In this document: one piece after another, positions 43,370-55,745 of the stretch | Position numbering within the stretch: the stretch's first letter is position 1 | How the letters are laid out: every line of letters starts with the position of its first letter | NCBI GenBank assembly: GCA_035771165.1 | Contig: JAWNZC010000314.1 | Span: forward strand, 1,909,501-1,973,500 | From: Paragorgia papillata | Lineage: Eukaryota > Cnidaria > Anthozoa > Scleralcyonacea > Coralliidae | DNA: 64,000 nucleotides | Direction: 5' to 3' | Notes under the pieces: model-generated | Databases searched by the model: none | The model's input: the letters and a program-made list of their open reading frames with translations, nothing else | Told to the model about the DNA's origin: nothing | Translations under genes and position numbers: made by a program

Positions 43370-43585
43370 GATGTGTTCCGCAAGTAGCTAGGACACTACA
43401 TCATCGATGCCGACACTTTGCCGATAGCTACGAAAACCTACGATAAGCTTTTCGGATAAAGCGGGAAGTCTCAGGATTATTGATTTATTGCACATTCATC
43501 TGACTCTGAGTTCCAGTCGGTTTCAGTATTCTAACGGTGGCTCCCGACGATACGAGATGTCCTGGCTACTTGCGGAACACATTCC
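43370..43585. mobile_element. Fold-back MITE (TGTTCCGCAAGTAGC)
   Basis: gtgttccgcaagtagctagg acact is mirrored by gatgtcctggctacttgcgg aacac. Inner region weakly paired. Confidence 0.72.
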
Positions 43586-44249
43586 ACGTTGAACGTTTGG
43601 TGTAGTAGTAGTAGTAAAACTTTATTTTATGACGGTAAACATGTTAAGTTGAAAAAACAACTTATCTCACACACGTGTTTCATCCCTTATATTTTTCCCT
43701 TTCCCTTTCCCCCCGGTTTTCCCTTTTTTCCGGTAACCGTTTTTCGTTTTTTAAAATACCCTGCTACAGTCCCCGCGCGTCTTTCGAGTCCGCCACAGAG
43801 TGCCCACGCGCTTTTTGGCATGACGAATTGCCAAGATGGGCTCCCTATGTACATGCATGGAAATTCACAACTCATAAGCCAAAAAAATTAGCGCGCGAGT
43901 TTACGCCTAGCATAGATATATCAGACCTTGTCCTACACAACGTTGCTGTACGTGCCTATTGACTCAGACGAACAAACGAACGAGAGAACTCGCATGCGGA
44001 ATATAAAGCGCTACGCTTCTATAGGCACTGCAAGTTGCACTGTTTTCCGATGAATTATTGTTGTATTAGTCAAAATAATATTTAACTGCAAAATATTCAA
44101 TAGAAAGAACAAGCATAAGTAAAACATCCGCATCATTGTTTTCTTTTGCGTCTTTTGTTTACCATGTCCAAAATTCCGATAAAACCATAACGTTTACATT
44201 TCCGACATTAGGAGGGGGTAGGAGGGGGCCATGGCCAGGGGCACGACGC

Positions 44250-44413
44250 CCCTGGTGCGCTTCAACTTTGTGCAACGGTTTGTGAAACCTGTCTCGCAAT
44301 GGAAAGCGACACATGTACAGCTTCATAAAAGCAGGGGGTCTTGAAACATGTCTCTCGCAAAAGCGTTGCGACACAGGTTCGTTTCACAAATAGTTGCATC
44401 GTGTTACAGCCGC
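44250..44413. mobile_element. Fragment of the TTAA element family (second copy)
   Basis: Ends with gttgcatcgtgttacagccg c before TTAA at 44414-44417, as at 29889. Words cgcaatggaaagcgacacat and ctctcgcaaaagcgttgcga match 29835-29870. The left end is not identified. Confidence 0.65.
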
Positions 44414-44899
44414 TTAAATAAAATTATTTTATCTTTATCTTATTTTAAACTAGCGAGGTCGAAAACGTCCAAACAAAAATCATCTTTATGTTTATGTATG
44501 AGTATGAAGTTGCTTAGCGGCTGCTGGTGTTCCTGCCAAAACTATTTTTGTATCTACTGCGCATGCGAGGTCAGTTTCCGCGTAAGTAACAATGGAATAT
44601 TCTTCGGGACCAATCAAAATTCAGATACACGTACGGCCAAGCGTGACTGTTTTTATTTATGTATTTATATCTGTATTTTGTTAATGTGTATCTGGCAAAG
44701 CTAATACAATAAAATAATAAAAATAAAACCCCAAAATGTACAACGATAAATAAATTAAACGTGTAATTATTTTGAAGAACGAAGCAATTAATTTTATTTG
44801 GGAAATTTGACACCATTGGCATTGAAGGCTGATACAAGCGGAAAATACGGATATTCTAGACAAATGTTTGCTTACGCCAAGTTTCTGCCGAAATCTGGT

Positions 44900-45310
44900 G
44901 ATTTGGCCGCTTATTAAGAACCAAAATTTTAAGATAATACCTCTTCACCCAACATTCTGGACTGCGTTTGTTGTTTGTTATCGCAGTATCCCACTATACA
45001 GCGAGGCGTTTTGTCTCTGCTATTAATCGACAAACAGCCGCGTCCCGTGTCTGCCACAATGGCGCAGCAACCCCTCAGTTGAGGAAACTTTCGTATTATG
45101 GCGTTTCTACGCGTTGGTTATCAGCGATAATGGTCTAAAATCAAAGAACGAACATACCAGCTCACAGGAAAGTGATCCAAACAACGATTAAAGACGAATT
45201 AGTTTTTTGGTCTTCATTTTGCAAGCAGGAAAAAAGTCTTGTTCACTGGTAAATAGTCGTTTTCCAATCGCTCAGTCCAGTTGTCAGAGACGTAATGAGA
45301 TTGGTTAGTT
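44900..45310. other. Unassigned stretch between MITEs
   Basis: No coding exon could be framed; the short words ttatcgcagtatcc and ggttatcagcgataa suggest an old fold-back. Confidence 0.35.
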
Positions 45311-45317
45311 GTTTAAG

Positions 45318-45510
45318 AAATAGAAAATGGCCGCCCGTGTTTATATAGCCTGATGCAAACAACACGAGAGTGAGTTGGGAGTTTATGTGAACCCGAGCCG
45401 TAGGCGAGGGTTTACATAAGTACTTTCGAATTCTCCCAACTCACTCGAGTGTTTGTATCAGGTTATATAAACACAGGGCATCCATTTTCTATTTCTTTTA
45501 TGAAATAAGG
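45318..45510. mobile_element. Fold-back MITE (AAATAGAAAATGG)
   Basis: aagaaatagaaaatggccgc ccgtgtttatatagcctgat and gagtgagttgggag are mirrored at the right end (ctcccaactcactcgagtgt, tccattttctatttctt). The loop is gagccgtaggcgaggg. Confidence 0.78.
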
Positions 45511-46176
45511 CTAAAAAATGTGCCATGACATCACAACCGTGTTTACATAGCCTGATATAAACACGGTAATTGACCAATCACAGCGTGCGTAAGACGAAAC
45601 CTATTTTATAAAAATGGATTAGTTATCCACTTATTTTAGTTTAATGTTCGTTGTTACGTCATCGGTAACGTAGTGGGTGTTAAGTGTCGTTGGGGATAAG
45701 TTGGGGTTGCCCGGGGTCTCTATGGATATATATATTTTTTTGGAGCCTGAAACCGAGTGTAATATAGGGGTGCAAATTAAGCAAGGAAGGGTATTTCATG
45801 AGAATTAATAGTAAAAGAAAGGACGAGGGTCGTGTCAAATGGTGGGATTAGTTTATCAAGTAAGTGAAATTATATTTACAAGGTGATAGGCACTCAATAG
45901 TGTATTCAAATCGCGTAGAATTACGTGGTGGTTTACAGAGTTAATATATATAGTATGTACAAAAGTATAAGGCATCGATTTTAAATCGTAAAGGTAATAG
46001 AATAAATTATTCACATAAGTGTGTAAAAATGATATATTAATCATTTTTGTATCTGCGCAGATATATTGCTATCGTGTTGTGTGTGTGTGTGTTTGTTAGC
46101 TTTTTCGTGTAAACTCTAACCAATGCGCGACAATTACATCGGGGACAATCGAAGCTTAGAATTTTTTGGCGTCAAC

Positions 46177-47269
46177 CAGTGAACTCGATGTCAGTTAAAA
46201 TGTGATACCTGGAACGCTAACGTCCAGTCATTCGGGGGGCAAAAAGTGAGGCAAAAAGTTCCAGGCCCCTGCGCGGTTTGCAGGTACGATTCAGTCTCCC
46301 ACAAAAATATTTTTTTACACGGTCACCGGTCTTGAGCGAAGACTCGAAATTAAGGTTTGAAAAATTGTTTATTGAATCATTTTATCACGCTTTGTTAAAC
46401 GTGCATTTTAAATTTTAATTGGTTGTGCTATGCTGCCGAACTAATTATGCAGTGATTGTCTATTTGTTGCTATAGTAATAGAAGTCATTGTCTTTACAAA
46501 ACGTGCACGAAGTTTGTCAGTGAAGAAATTAAATCAAATTTTCGTTATATTATAAACCATATATATTAGAGTTTCGTCACTCCAAAGAAGATACAAAAAA
46601 TCAACACGAACTTAGTATAGAATATGCCGTTTAGGTTAGTACCTGTTTCATCAGTGTCCTTTTGTTTAAAAAGCATTCCGCATTCGTACCGAAAACAACA
46701 ACTAGCCATGAGTAAACGTGAAAAATAAACAATCTAGTTCATGTCAGTTATTTCTTAAAATATAATGCCGTTTAACACATTCGAACAAAGAATAAAGGAG
46801 CAGAAATAAGAAAATGACATTGGATATCAAGTATCAATACGTCTTCAAACTTACTCGTACAACAATAGCTTTCTCACTCTTGTTCTCACCTTTTCAGCTG
46901 GCTGTTTTCATCATAGCCAGCAAAAGGCGTCTGTTTTCTCAGCCTATTTTCATCCCGAGACCCGAGCTTAATTTACTGTATAATTTCGGACTGCTATACC
47001 GTAAATAAAACAACAACAGCACTGCACAACAATGGGAAACCATTAAAAGCACGTTTAGTCTGACAAAATAATTTGATAAATAATTTTTTCAAACCTTTTC
47101 GAGCCTTCGCAGTTAGCTCAAGACGGGCGGCCGTGTAAAAAACATTTTGTGGGAGACTGAATCGTACCTGCAAACCGCGCAGGGGCCTGGAACTTTTTGC
47201 CTCACTTTTTGGTTCTTCGTTAGCGTTCCAGGTATCACATTTTAACTTACATCGTCATCGAGTTCACTG
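46177..47269. mobile_element. 1093 bp hAT-like element, CAGTGAACTC family, copy 3
   Basis: GCGTCAAC at 46169-46176 and 47270-47277 is a perfect 8 bp duplication. Ends cagtgaactcgatg and catcgagttcactg. The long arms (gtgatacctggaacgctaac, aggcccctgcgcggtttgca) pair at both ends. The inside has no transposase. Confidence 0.86.
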
Positions 47270-47659
47270 GCGTCAACGTACGAGCTGTCAGGTTGAACGA
47301 TGGAAACAAGTATTCTTTAATCCCGATCGTGTTTATAATATTATTTCGTCGCCATATCTATGCCACATCAAAAGAGCAACACTATTTTCGAAGAAAGACA
47401 ATATTGCTAATAGAAATGGCAAGTATTTTTAACATGACTTATAGTAAACTTGCATGTGTGATCTATCACAGTTTTTGTGCGTTATACAGAACGATTGAAG
47501 AGTTGACAAAAGGATTTCAACTCGTTGGGCGATTTTATATCGAGTCAGGCGACTCAGGGCCTCAGGCCAACACGTGTACTATATAAAACTGTTTATGAAT
47601 TAGGACCGTGGTCTTCAAGTGACAAACATTACTCTTCGGAAGGCAAACAGTTGTCTTTG

Positions 47660-48040
47660 GAGGAAACTTACAAGTATTTATTTCACAACCGGTAGCATCA
47701 TTTTACATTTTTAATGCCATCAAGTGTATTTAGCAGTACACACATGTACTCATTGACTGCTTGCTGTATAAAGTTGTATCTAATAAACAATCCAAGATTT
47801 TGAACTAGATTTTTCTATTTAGCTTATAAATACGTGCCATATTATATACATATCAGGTAACAACCTCACTGCCTTATTAATAAGAATAACAAGTATATAT
47901 TTCACAACATGTACAGGTATCATTCTTTTACCTTTTTAAAGCAATCAAGTTTATTAGCAGTGCCTATTTAATAAATATTAGGTTGTTGTAAGTTGACAAA
48001 GTTGTATCTAATAAACCACGATCTGACCCACGATTTATTT
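47660..48040 (+). repeat. Tandem duplication of about 220 bp
   Basis: acaagtatttatttcacaac ... agttgtatctaataaacaat (47668-47795) is repeated as acaagtatatatttcacaac ... agttgtatctaataaaccac (47889-48017), with extra sequence between. Confidence 0.6.
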
Positions 48041-48104
48041 TCTTTAATATCAAGGGATTGGCTTGTTATCTCATTCACTTATTAGTTATTACATTCACTG
48101 AACT

Positions 48105-48345
48105 GGCCTGTTTACAAGGAGGTAGGGTTACCCTAGCACCCGAGTCAAAGTTAGGGTCATCCTGCTGCCCAGGTCAACTTTATTAGACCTGGTTACCAAG
48201 CACTAATAACAAGTAGGTGCATTATCCCTACCAAATGCATTTACAAGGACAAAATATAACCTGGCTACTAGGGTAACCCTGGTAGCTGGTTTACCCTAGT
48301 AGCATCCTTGTATATACACGACAAACAAAAAATGCAAGAAATGTA
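48105..48345. mobile_element. MITE with CTAGGGTAACCCTAG arms, copy 2
   Basis: ggcctgtttacaaggaggta gggttaccctagcacc starts the copy; ggttaccaagcactaat and acgacaaacaaaaaatgcaa follow as in copy 1. The right end is less clear. Confidence 0.62.
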
Positions 48346-49089
48346 TGATAACTAGAGTAATATGAGTGCTTTAGACACTTCCCAAATTTGCTTCACTGGG
48401 CATGAACAATGGTTTGAAATCGAGGTTGAATATCAGGGATGATAGTGAATGCAAGATGATTTCATGTCAACTTCGAGTTTGTGCCATTGTTTCATAATAG
48501 GCACTATTTATAGGCTATAAATTCTGTTCTATAAATGTGTTCAGTACAGATACATGTACGATATGCGTACCTTTTGTTTAGAGCTGGAACAAAGAAGATT
48601 TTACAAAGTATGTGCGAATGATGAAGACCTTAAATATGCAACATAATGTTGTTGAATCCAGATTTGTTGTTTTCCCAACTTCAAGCCCGACAAGTTTGAT
48701 GTTTGAGCAAATAGATGCTGCAAGCCGTGCCTTTGCCACCTTGGAAATGGAGTGGGAGTGGGGCATGGCATATTATCACAATTCTAGCTGCACTGTGAAA
48801 GGAATGTTGAAGTTGTAATATATGAAATATGTTGCGTGAGGGAATAAAAGCAGCAAAACCAATATATTCTAGGCAAATGTTCTGTAGTACAGGTATATAC
48901 TTTATTAGTTTATTATGCTTTTCTATGCTAAAATGCTACTAATAATGCGGTGAAATCAACATAGGAAGCATTTTAATTTGGAATTGGAAAAGGTCTCTTA
49001 TCCATATGATTTGCAAATAAATAACCATTTTGGTTGTATAAAGTGGGGTTCTTATTCCCCTGCATTTGGAATTTAATATTCTTACTTAA

Positions 49090-49684
49090 GGTGGCTCCCT
49101 ATAGTTTCAATAAATACGCGCTATTTCATACGCTCATTATCTAAATTAATGTTATTCACAAGTTTAAACATTTATTAGATAAATATCAAGTACACCCTAC
49201 TATGGCAGAACTACTGCAGATACAAAATACCTACCAAAAAGTTCAACTATTTGCTGTTACCATGGTAATAATGACGTTGGAACTTTGGTATATTTTCAAA
49301 TATTGCATAATTGAAGCGGCATGTCTTCAGTTTGCTTCGGTGACATTTTTTAAAAATTACTGAGATGATAGATACTGTTGTGGAGAATATCCATGCAAAA
49401 TCAGAGAGGGTTGTATGGACAGATTTTTCGCTATAAAAATTATCGATTTAAAAAAATTCTGTTTTATGAAAAATTTTTAAAATTATATATACTTTAGAAG
49501 TTTTTATAAGCTACTTATTTACAAAATTTTAGCAAAATTCACCAAAGAAAACGTCTACAATCTAACATCGATGTCGACGCAGTCATAGAATTTCGAATCG
49601 ACAAGATCGCTATTTACGCATGCGTAGCGATACTATTTCTAGTCACCAGTCCCCTACTGAAATTACCGTAGGGAGCTACTGCTA
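49090..49684. mobile_element. TTAA-flanked element related to the 1375-1982 fold-back
   Basis: TTAA at 49086-49089 is followed by GGTGGCTCCCTATAG; the right side shows the complementary tagggagctac before TTAA at 49685-49688. Termini are imperfect and the inside is not a full palindrome. It belongs to the same terminus family as the element near 1.4 kb. Confidence 0.6.
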
Positions 49685-50004
49685 TTAAGACAGCCTTTGT
49701 TAGGGACTGTTTACACGATTCCTGATTGAGTCTTATTCTGGAATGAACTCATTCTGTTTTTGTTTAAAACCCTTTATCTGTTAATTACATGATTACATAA
49801 TGAAGTGTATAACTAAATCTGGAATGAGTTCATTATGGTTCTCAGTCTGGAATGAAATTTCACCCCAGAATGAAATGTAGTAGTTCTGGCATTATATGTA
49901 AAAGCGATTTCAGACCAGCCAATTAGCTACATAATATGTTATTAATCTTGCTGTTGGAACAGTGTAAACAGCACATTTCATTCAGACTGGATTGACCATG
50001 TGCA

Positions 50005-50479
50005 CAGGGCTCAAAATAATGTTTCATGTTACGCCGGTCATGGTGACTGGTCAGTTACAATTGTGACCGGTCAAAGGCGATTTTTGACTGGTCAAATTTC
50101 ACGATGCCCCCCCCCCAAAACCCCCCAACCCCACCAACAAAAAACAAAACAAATAACAAACCCACAATACAACAAAAAACATGTAAAGTATATTCTACAC
50201 TATATATATATAAGCTATAGTACTGATATGAACGTTTGTCATAAAAAGGAAATGCATGCATAGTTCACTTCAATATATATCAATATATTATGAAACGCGT
50301 CTACAACAGCAAAACAACAATCATTTTAAGTTCCTTCAAATGGAAAGTAATACAAAAATACAATTAATTGCAAGTAATATGATGACCGGTCAAAATGACC
50401 GGCGTTATACAAATTTGACCAGTCACATTAAAAATTTGGCTGGTCATTGACTGGTGACCGGCCATTATTTTGAGCCCTG
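50005..50479. mobile_element. 475 bp hAT-like MITE (CAGGGCTCAAAATAATG)
   Basis: Ends cagggctcaaaataatg and cattattttgagccctg; the arms carry gaccggtca words in both orientations. The flanks share TGTGCA rather than a clean 8 bp duplication. A C run lies at 50107-50116. Confidence 0.75.
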
Positions 50480-51269
50480 TGTGCATGTAAACACAATATG
50501 ACTTCCTGTTTCATTTTAAGAAGATTTTATTTGGGAAAGAGAAGGGGACAGTTGAGGCCCCTGGCTGTAGGCATGAGTTTAATATACTGTAGTAAGGTGC
50601 TACCTACAACATGGAAGTTTGAAAATCTTTGAGCCAATAACCAATGTTGCTCCTACAAAATAATAGTGCTGGGTTAGGGTATATTTTATGCCCATAAATT
50701 TCATTTGTTATGTATAACAACCAAACTACATTTCATCTTTGAACCCAGGCACTGTGCTTGGTTACATTTGTTCATCATATTATTTCCATATTATAAAATG
50801 TGATGGACTATCGAAGTCAGTCTTGCCATTCTTGGTTAGCAGGACAGGTAAAAAGATTTCTGGTAATGACATGATTGCCGTGCCTGGTGAGCCTTTTGTT
50901 AGGGAAAAAGACAGTGGCCTTATTTACAAAAGACAGAAGCCATGGCATTCAGCTTTACTCGGTCTTGTTGAAGATGTTTTCACCGGACAAATCATTGCAT
51001 GTTGTAGATGGGGCGTGCAGTGGGGCGGGTTCATGTGCTGTTGCTTGTTCAGATGCAGGATTCAAATGATTGATTCTGGAGAACTCTTTATTAAGAGCTC
51101 GACTTATTGAGCAAAGACTGCAGTTTTAACTTAAAAGATGTCTAAATTTCAGGCCAATTATTATTCATGTCACAAGACATCTGTTTTGAAATGTTACTGG
51201 CTGAACTCATTATTTCATGTGGTTTTAGATGAATTACTTTGTAGTATTTTATGGTATTGGGAAGCATTT

Positions 51270-51705
51270 GGCTTGAAATATTTTAGGCCAAACCATTCGA
51301 TGCATGTCATATTGGAAGATTTTTTTGTTGAAATATTTCAGGCCAAACTATTTAATTCATTTGATATTAGAAGATTTTTGGCTTGAAATATTTCAGGCCA
51401 AACTATTTAACTCATTTGATATTAGAAGATTTTTGGCTTGAAATATTTCAGGCCAAACTATTTAATTCATTTGATATTAGAAGATTTTTGGCTTGAAATA
51501 TTTCAGGCCAAACTATTTAACTCATTTGATATTAGAAGATTTTTGGCTTGAAATATTTCAGGCCAAACCATTTAATTCATTTGATATTAGAAGATTTTTG
51601 GCTTGAAATATTTCAGCCTTTTCAGGCCAAACTATTAAACTTGTGTCATATTATAGGATATTTGGCTTGAAATATTTCACGCCAAACTATTTAACTCATT
51701 TGATA
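51270..51705 (+). repeat. 55 bp tandem repeat
   Basis: About eight units of gatattagaagatttttggc ttgaaatatttcaggccaaa ctatttaaytcattt. Central units are nearly identical, the edge units diverged. Each unit holds the small palindrome ggcttgaaatatttcaggcc. Confidence 0.9.
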
Positions 51706-51954
51706 TAACTGAACAATGCACGCTCCTTCGGCTATTCACAAAATATTATATACAAGTCTGATGTCACGCCTGTCGCAAAAGTGGACGTAATGGAATATGA
51801 TCTTAACTGCAGGATGTACATCAGAAGGTGCAGGAGTCGTGTGAACACTTTCGAAACCGTCGTGAAATTCAAACGGGTTCACTCTTTCGTATCGGTATCG
51901 GGTGAAAACGGTTGCTTCATTATACAATTGTTTTCCAACGGATTTCCGAAAATG

Positions 51955-52030
51955 TCAGTCTTTGAGTTTGATTGAGTGTTTACCACTATTGCTCAACGAA
52001 TTTTATCGAAACGTTAACGGACAAATGATG
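51955..52030 (+). repeat. Four-copy module, copy 1
   Basis: tttgattgagtgtttaccac tattgctcaacgaattttat cgaaacgttaacggaca. The same word order is found near 55345, 55675 and 57825. Confidence 0.7.
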
Positions 52031-52105
52031 ACGAAACACTTGCATTTTGAGTTTAGGAATAGCACGAAGAAACGAACTTTTAAACTATTTGGCATCACTG
52101 AAGAA

Positions 52106-53215
52106 TGATGTAAGGTCCTACTCCGAGTGTAGCCTGCGAGCCGGCTCTTGGGTAAGGAGCGGGAGGTGAAATAGAGCCTGCAGGCATAGCTATCAAATTT
52201 GAATACCGCCCCTTCTAACGGGTTGTCAAAAGCGACCAATCACAAACCAGACACGCAATGTAAACAAAGAAAACGGTTTTACTTCCTCGCCAGACTATTA
52301 TACGCTAATGAAATATTATTTGAAACAGTGGTTCGCACATTTTGGACAGTAGAACAAGTTTCATAAAACGCAGAATCTTGAACTCTACATCAACTGAAAG
52401 CTCATTCAACATATAACAACATACGTACACAATATATTTCAACGATGCGTAGTTCTGAAATTACTAGTCATCTTGTTCCACAAATGACAAGATAATGATA
52501 TGCCGTATAGCCGCCGTGCCACTTCGGTATGTCCTGGCCGTTTGACTTTTTCCTATCTCTATATTTTCACATATCGAGTGGAAGAACTGAAAAGAAGGAG
52601 CCGGAGTCTTTCAGACTTTAACTTTGCCTGGCCATAGGAACTTTGGCATCACTGAAGAATGATATAAGGTCCTACTCCGAGTGACGAACCATACCTAGAG
52701 AAAAAGACGTGACTTTCGGTCTTAAAATCCCAGCCGCGGTCGAGTAGAGTTTTACTCTGTACTTATTACATGGTATGGTTCGTCACTCCGACTCGGAGTT
52801 CGCTGTTTAACAATTATTATTATTCCAACAGTCATTGAAGAATTTTCAAGTAAACCAAGAGAGAATCTCATAAGAAATTAACTTTAATGCAAGACTTTTG
52901 CAGTAACGACCAACTAGAAGCGGATATGCAAAATATCGTATCAATACTGGTCACTGATTTCAATGACAAATTGGAGTACCAAGATGGCCGCCACGAGACT
53001 TTCGGTCATGTATAAATGTATATGGGAACGATAGTAACGTTGAAATAATAAGTTTTGAAATGAGAGAACAACATTCGATCATCTATAATGTGCATGGTCT
53101 TTACATAATTTGGTCTACTCTGTGTGAACGGATATACAGAAGCAGTCACTTATTTGGTTAACCATAGCCTGTACAGCCGCTGACTCCCCTCGCGGGAGAG
53201 AGCGTCTGTGTAATC
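52106..53215. other. Gene-free stretch with one small MITE
   Basis: Only a 107 bp fold-back is clear (52680-52786: gtgacgaaccatacc and its mirror ggtatggttcgtcac). Otherwise no exon or repeat unit was found. Confidence 0.5.
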
Positions 53216-53401
53216 GTGTTCTAGGTCACATCGATTTTCCACAGATCTGTGGAAAGATTCCTGATTGGCCCTTTACAGTCTAATCGTATTACACAAGTTT
53301 TAATTGGCTGCTGTCTCGGTGTGAACTCACGGCGAATAAATGAATATTGTAGGAACTTTCTTCCGAGTCTTCTCGTTCGACCCTTCGAAACTGTTTGCTC
53401 G

Positions 53402-54805
53402 ATGATGATGATGATGATGATGATGATGACTTTATTTATACACGCTAACCCCGTCAACACGAGCTGATTTCCACGAGGGGCGTGTAAAACATTAAATAGA
53501 AATATACAAGATATAGTAAAAATAGTAGTAGAAAACTATTTACATGAGTATTAGATAGGGTTATAGTAGAACGAAAGCTAGTTACATGTAGTTGATTGTA
53601 GAAGAAAGCTATTTACAAAAATTATATAGATTTCGTACGTTAGTCAATAATGTGAGTAGCGATTTTATTTTCAAAACATGAAAGGGAATTACTCTCCCTA
53701 ATTTCTTTTGGTAAAGAATTCCATAAGTATGCCCCGTCAAACATGAAACTTCTTTTCATGCTATTGGTACGTGGCTGAGGTAAACAAAGAGTATTTGAAG
53801 TGTTCCGAAGTTCATAGCCTGAAATCTCACTTTGGAACGTAAAAAGATCAGCGAGAGACTAAGGCCCGTTCCAAACGCCGCTCTTCTCATGCGCCGAACC
53901 TAATGCAAATCAGCATAAACAAAGGATTTAGGTCATTATCATTAGGTTCGGCACATAAGAAGAGCGGCGTTTGGAACAAGCCTTAGGACCCACTTCGTTT
54001 AATAATTTAAACATCAATTTTGCTTTGGTTTTTTCCTTCCAGCTTTGAGCGGCTCCCAACCCAATGCACCCAGAGCAACCAAGTGATCCACTTCGTTACT
54101 CATATTCATTATAATTCTGGCAGATCTATTTTGTAATTTTTGGAGCCTTTTTTATTGTGTTTCACCAAACACATCCCATACTTCACAACAGTAGTTAAAA
54201 TATGGGCGAACAATAGAATTATGTACAGACAGAAGTGTATCCTCATCAACAAATTCTTTTAAACGTCGGAGAGCTGATATTCCTGATGTTATTTTCTTAC
54301 AAATATTATCAGTGTTCCTCTTCCAAGACAAGTGTTGGTCAACTATCACTCCAAGAGTTTTGCATTCGTATACTTGCTTAACTTGTATATTTTCAATATT
54401 TATATTAGGATGTGTATTTGAAATACCTTTTATCATTGGTTTTGATCCAATTACCATAAATTCAGTTTTAGCTACATTTAGGCTAAGTTTATTTGCAATT
54501 AACCATTTCCTAAGACTTTCTAAATCAGAATTCATTGCAATTTCAACATCTGCTATTGTTTCTCCAGTAGCTGTCAGGTTTGTATCATCTGCAAATAGTC
54601 GAGGTTTTGTGCTTTTTAAACACTGGGGTAAATCATTAATATATAGTAAAAAGAATAATGCCCCCAATATAGAGCCTTGGGGTACACCACACTTTATCAA
54701 TCTCTCTGATGAAATAAATCCATTCACTTGACATTTCTGGCTGCGGTTTGTGAGATAGGATTTTAATAGCGATAGAGCATTTCCTTTAATTCCATAGAGT
54801 TCGAT
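53402..54805 (-). mobile_element. 5'-truncated non-LTR retrotransposon (CR1/jockey-like) with GAT tail
   Basis: Reverse-transcriptase coding starts abruptly near 54805 (IELYGIKGNALSLLKSYLTN), passes through VPQGSILGALFFLLYINDLP and the catalytic RLFADDTN box, then NKLSLNVAKTEFMVIG, LGVIVDQHLSW and IVRPYFNYCCEVW. The main frame stops at 54152, but the family's C-terminal end is still readable in another frame at about 53645-53790 (GAYLWNSLPKEIRES), so a frameshift or stop has broken it. The 3' end on this strand finishes in a run of ATC triplets (53402-53429), a normal kind of tail for such elements. It is a dead 5'-truncated insertion. Confidence 0.88.
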
Positions 54806-55309
54806 CGTCCGTTATAGCAACAGCTGATAAACCAAGCGACTTTAAATCTTACAGATTCAGATCGAGTATTCGAATATTACAAACATCAATATTTACAACA
54901 GGATGGTCTTGTTAAATATTAGGCCAACCAAAAAAATGGATAAAACAACAGGAAAGAGAAACGACGTGAACTTAAGTTGTCCTTGACGCGAGAATTAAAT
55001 TGGCATAGTACTTATATATCGTTGTGATTAGCATTTCAAATGTTGAATTGTACAAGAAAACCTCCACATGAGTCGAGAATTAGAATTGGCCATGGGTAGA
55101 AAGCTCCACAGGAGTATCTAGATTAGAATACTAGAAGGTGAAGGTGAATACTAGAAGGATCTGGCTCGCGCGCAGGAACTGGGGGACGAGATGCCGTTAA
55201 AGTCGAAACACCAAATGTATACAACAATGCAATCTCGTTCCCAGAGCCAAAAAACAATGCAAATGAAAACGTTTTAATCAGCAGTGTGTTTAGAGTCAAC
55301 ACAAGCATG

Positions 55310-55745
55310 TGACAGTGCCAAAGGACTTTTCAAGATGCGAGTCATTCACTCATTTGATTAAGTGTTTATCACTATTGCTCATCAAACTTTATCGTAACAT
55401 AACGGACAGAGAGCTGGATGGGGTTGATAAATAATAGGGCAACTAAAACATTGAAAAACAGGAGAGAGAAAAAACCTAACTTGAGTTGTCCTTGACGCGA
55501 GAATTAAATTAGCATAGCATATATATGTCTGGTTATAGCAATTCTAATGTTGAATTCCAATGCGACTGCTCAAATTAGTTTACTTGAAACGTAAACAATC
55601 CTATGGCATGCGCAAAACGGACTGTAGTCATGCACTTAACACAACTGTGATAGTGCCAACGGACTTTTCAAGACGTGAGTCATTTGATTGAGTGTTTATC
55701 ACTCTAGGTCAACGAACTTATAACGTAAAATAACGGACATGCAGA
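55310..55745 (+). repeat. Four-copy module, copies 2 and 3 (330 bp tandem duplication)
   Basis: gtgacagtgccaaaggactt ttcaagatgcgagtcat at 55311 and gtgatagtgccaacggactt ttcaagacgtgagtcat at 55648 each lead to ttgattragtgtttatcac and acataacggaca-like words. The stretch upstream of each (ccttgacgcgagaattaaat t at 54983 and 55489) is repeated as well, so the duplicated unit is longer than the module. Confidence 0.72.

Larger units (their letters stand above)
48570..51110 (+). pseudogene. Decayed ORF remnant with methyltransferase-like motif, interrupted by MITEs
   Basis: Two coding-looking stretches lie 2 kb apart. The first (48570-48817) gives ELEQRRFYKVCANDEDLKY then, after a frame change, VVESRFVVFPTSSPTSLMFE. 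The second (50739-51110) gives PFVREKDSGLIYKRQKPWHSALLGLVEDVF, then in another frame SPDKSLHVVDGACSGAGSCAVACSDAGFK. The order KPW...LL..LVE..FS....VVD..CGAGS..LA resembles the C-terminal part of D12 or N6/N4-type DNA methyltransferase folds, with DGACSGAGS as the AdoMet loop. Such domains occur in some invertebrate transposons. Two MITEs lie between the pieces. Whether both stretches belong to one original gene is inferred. Confidence 0.4.

Noticed and set aside
43589..43962. Two overlapping plus-strand frames of about 100 codons
   Set aside because: They overlap in different frames over a C/T-rich stretch and share no motif with known proteins.
47293..47586. 97-codon plus-strand frame
   Set aside because: No start context, splice partner or recognisable motif; it overlaps the edge of a hAT-like element.
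51270..51705. CRISPR-like array
   Set aside because: The units are contiguous 55 bp repeats with no unique spacers, in an animal genome.
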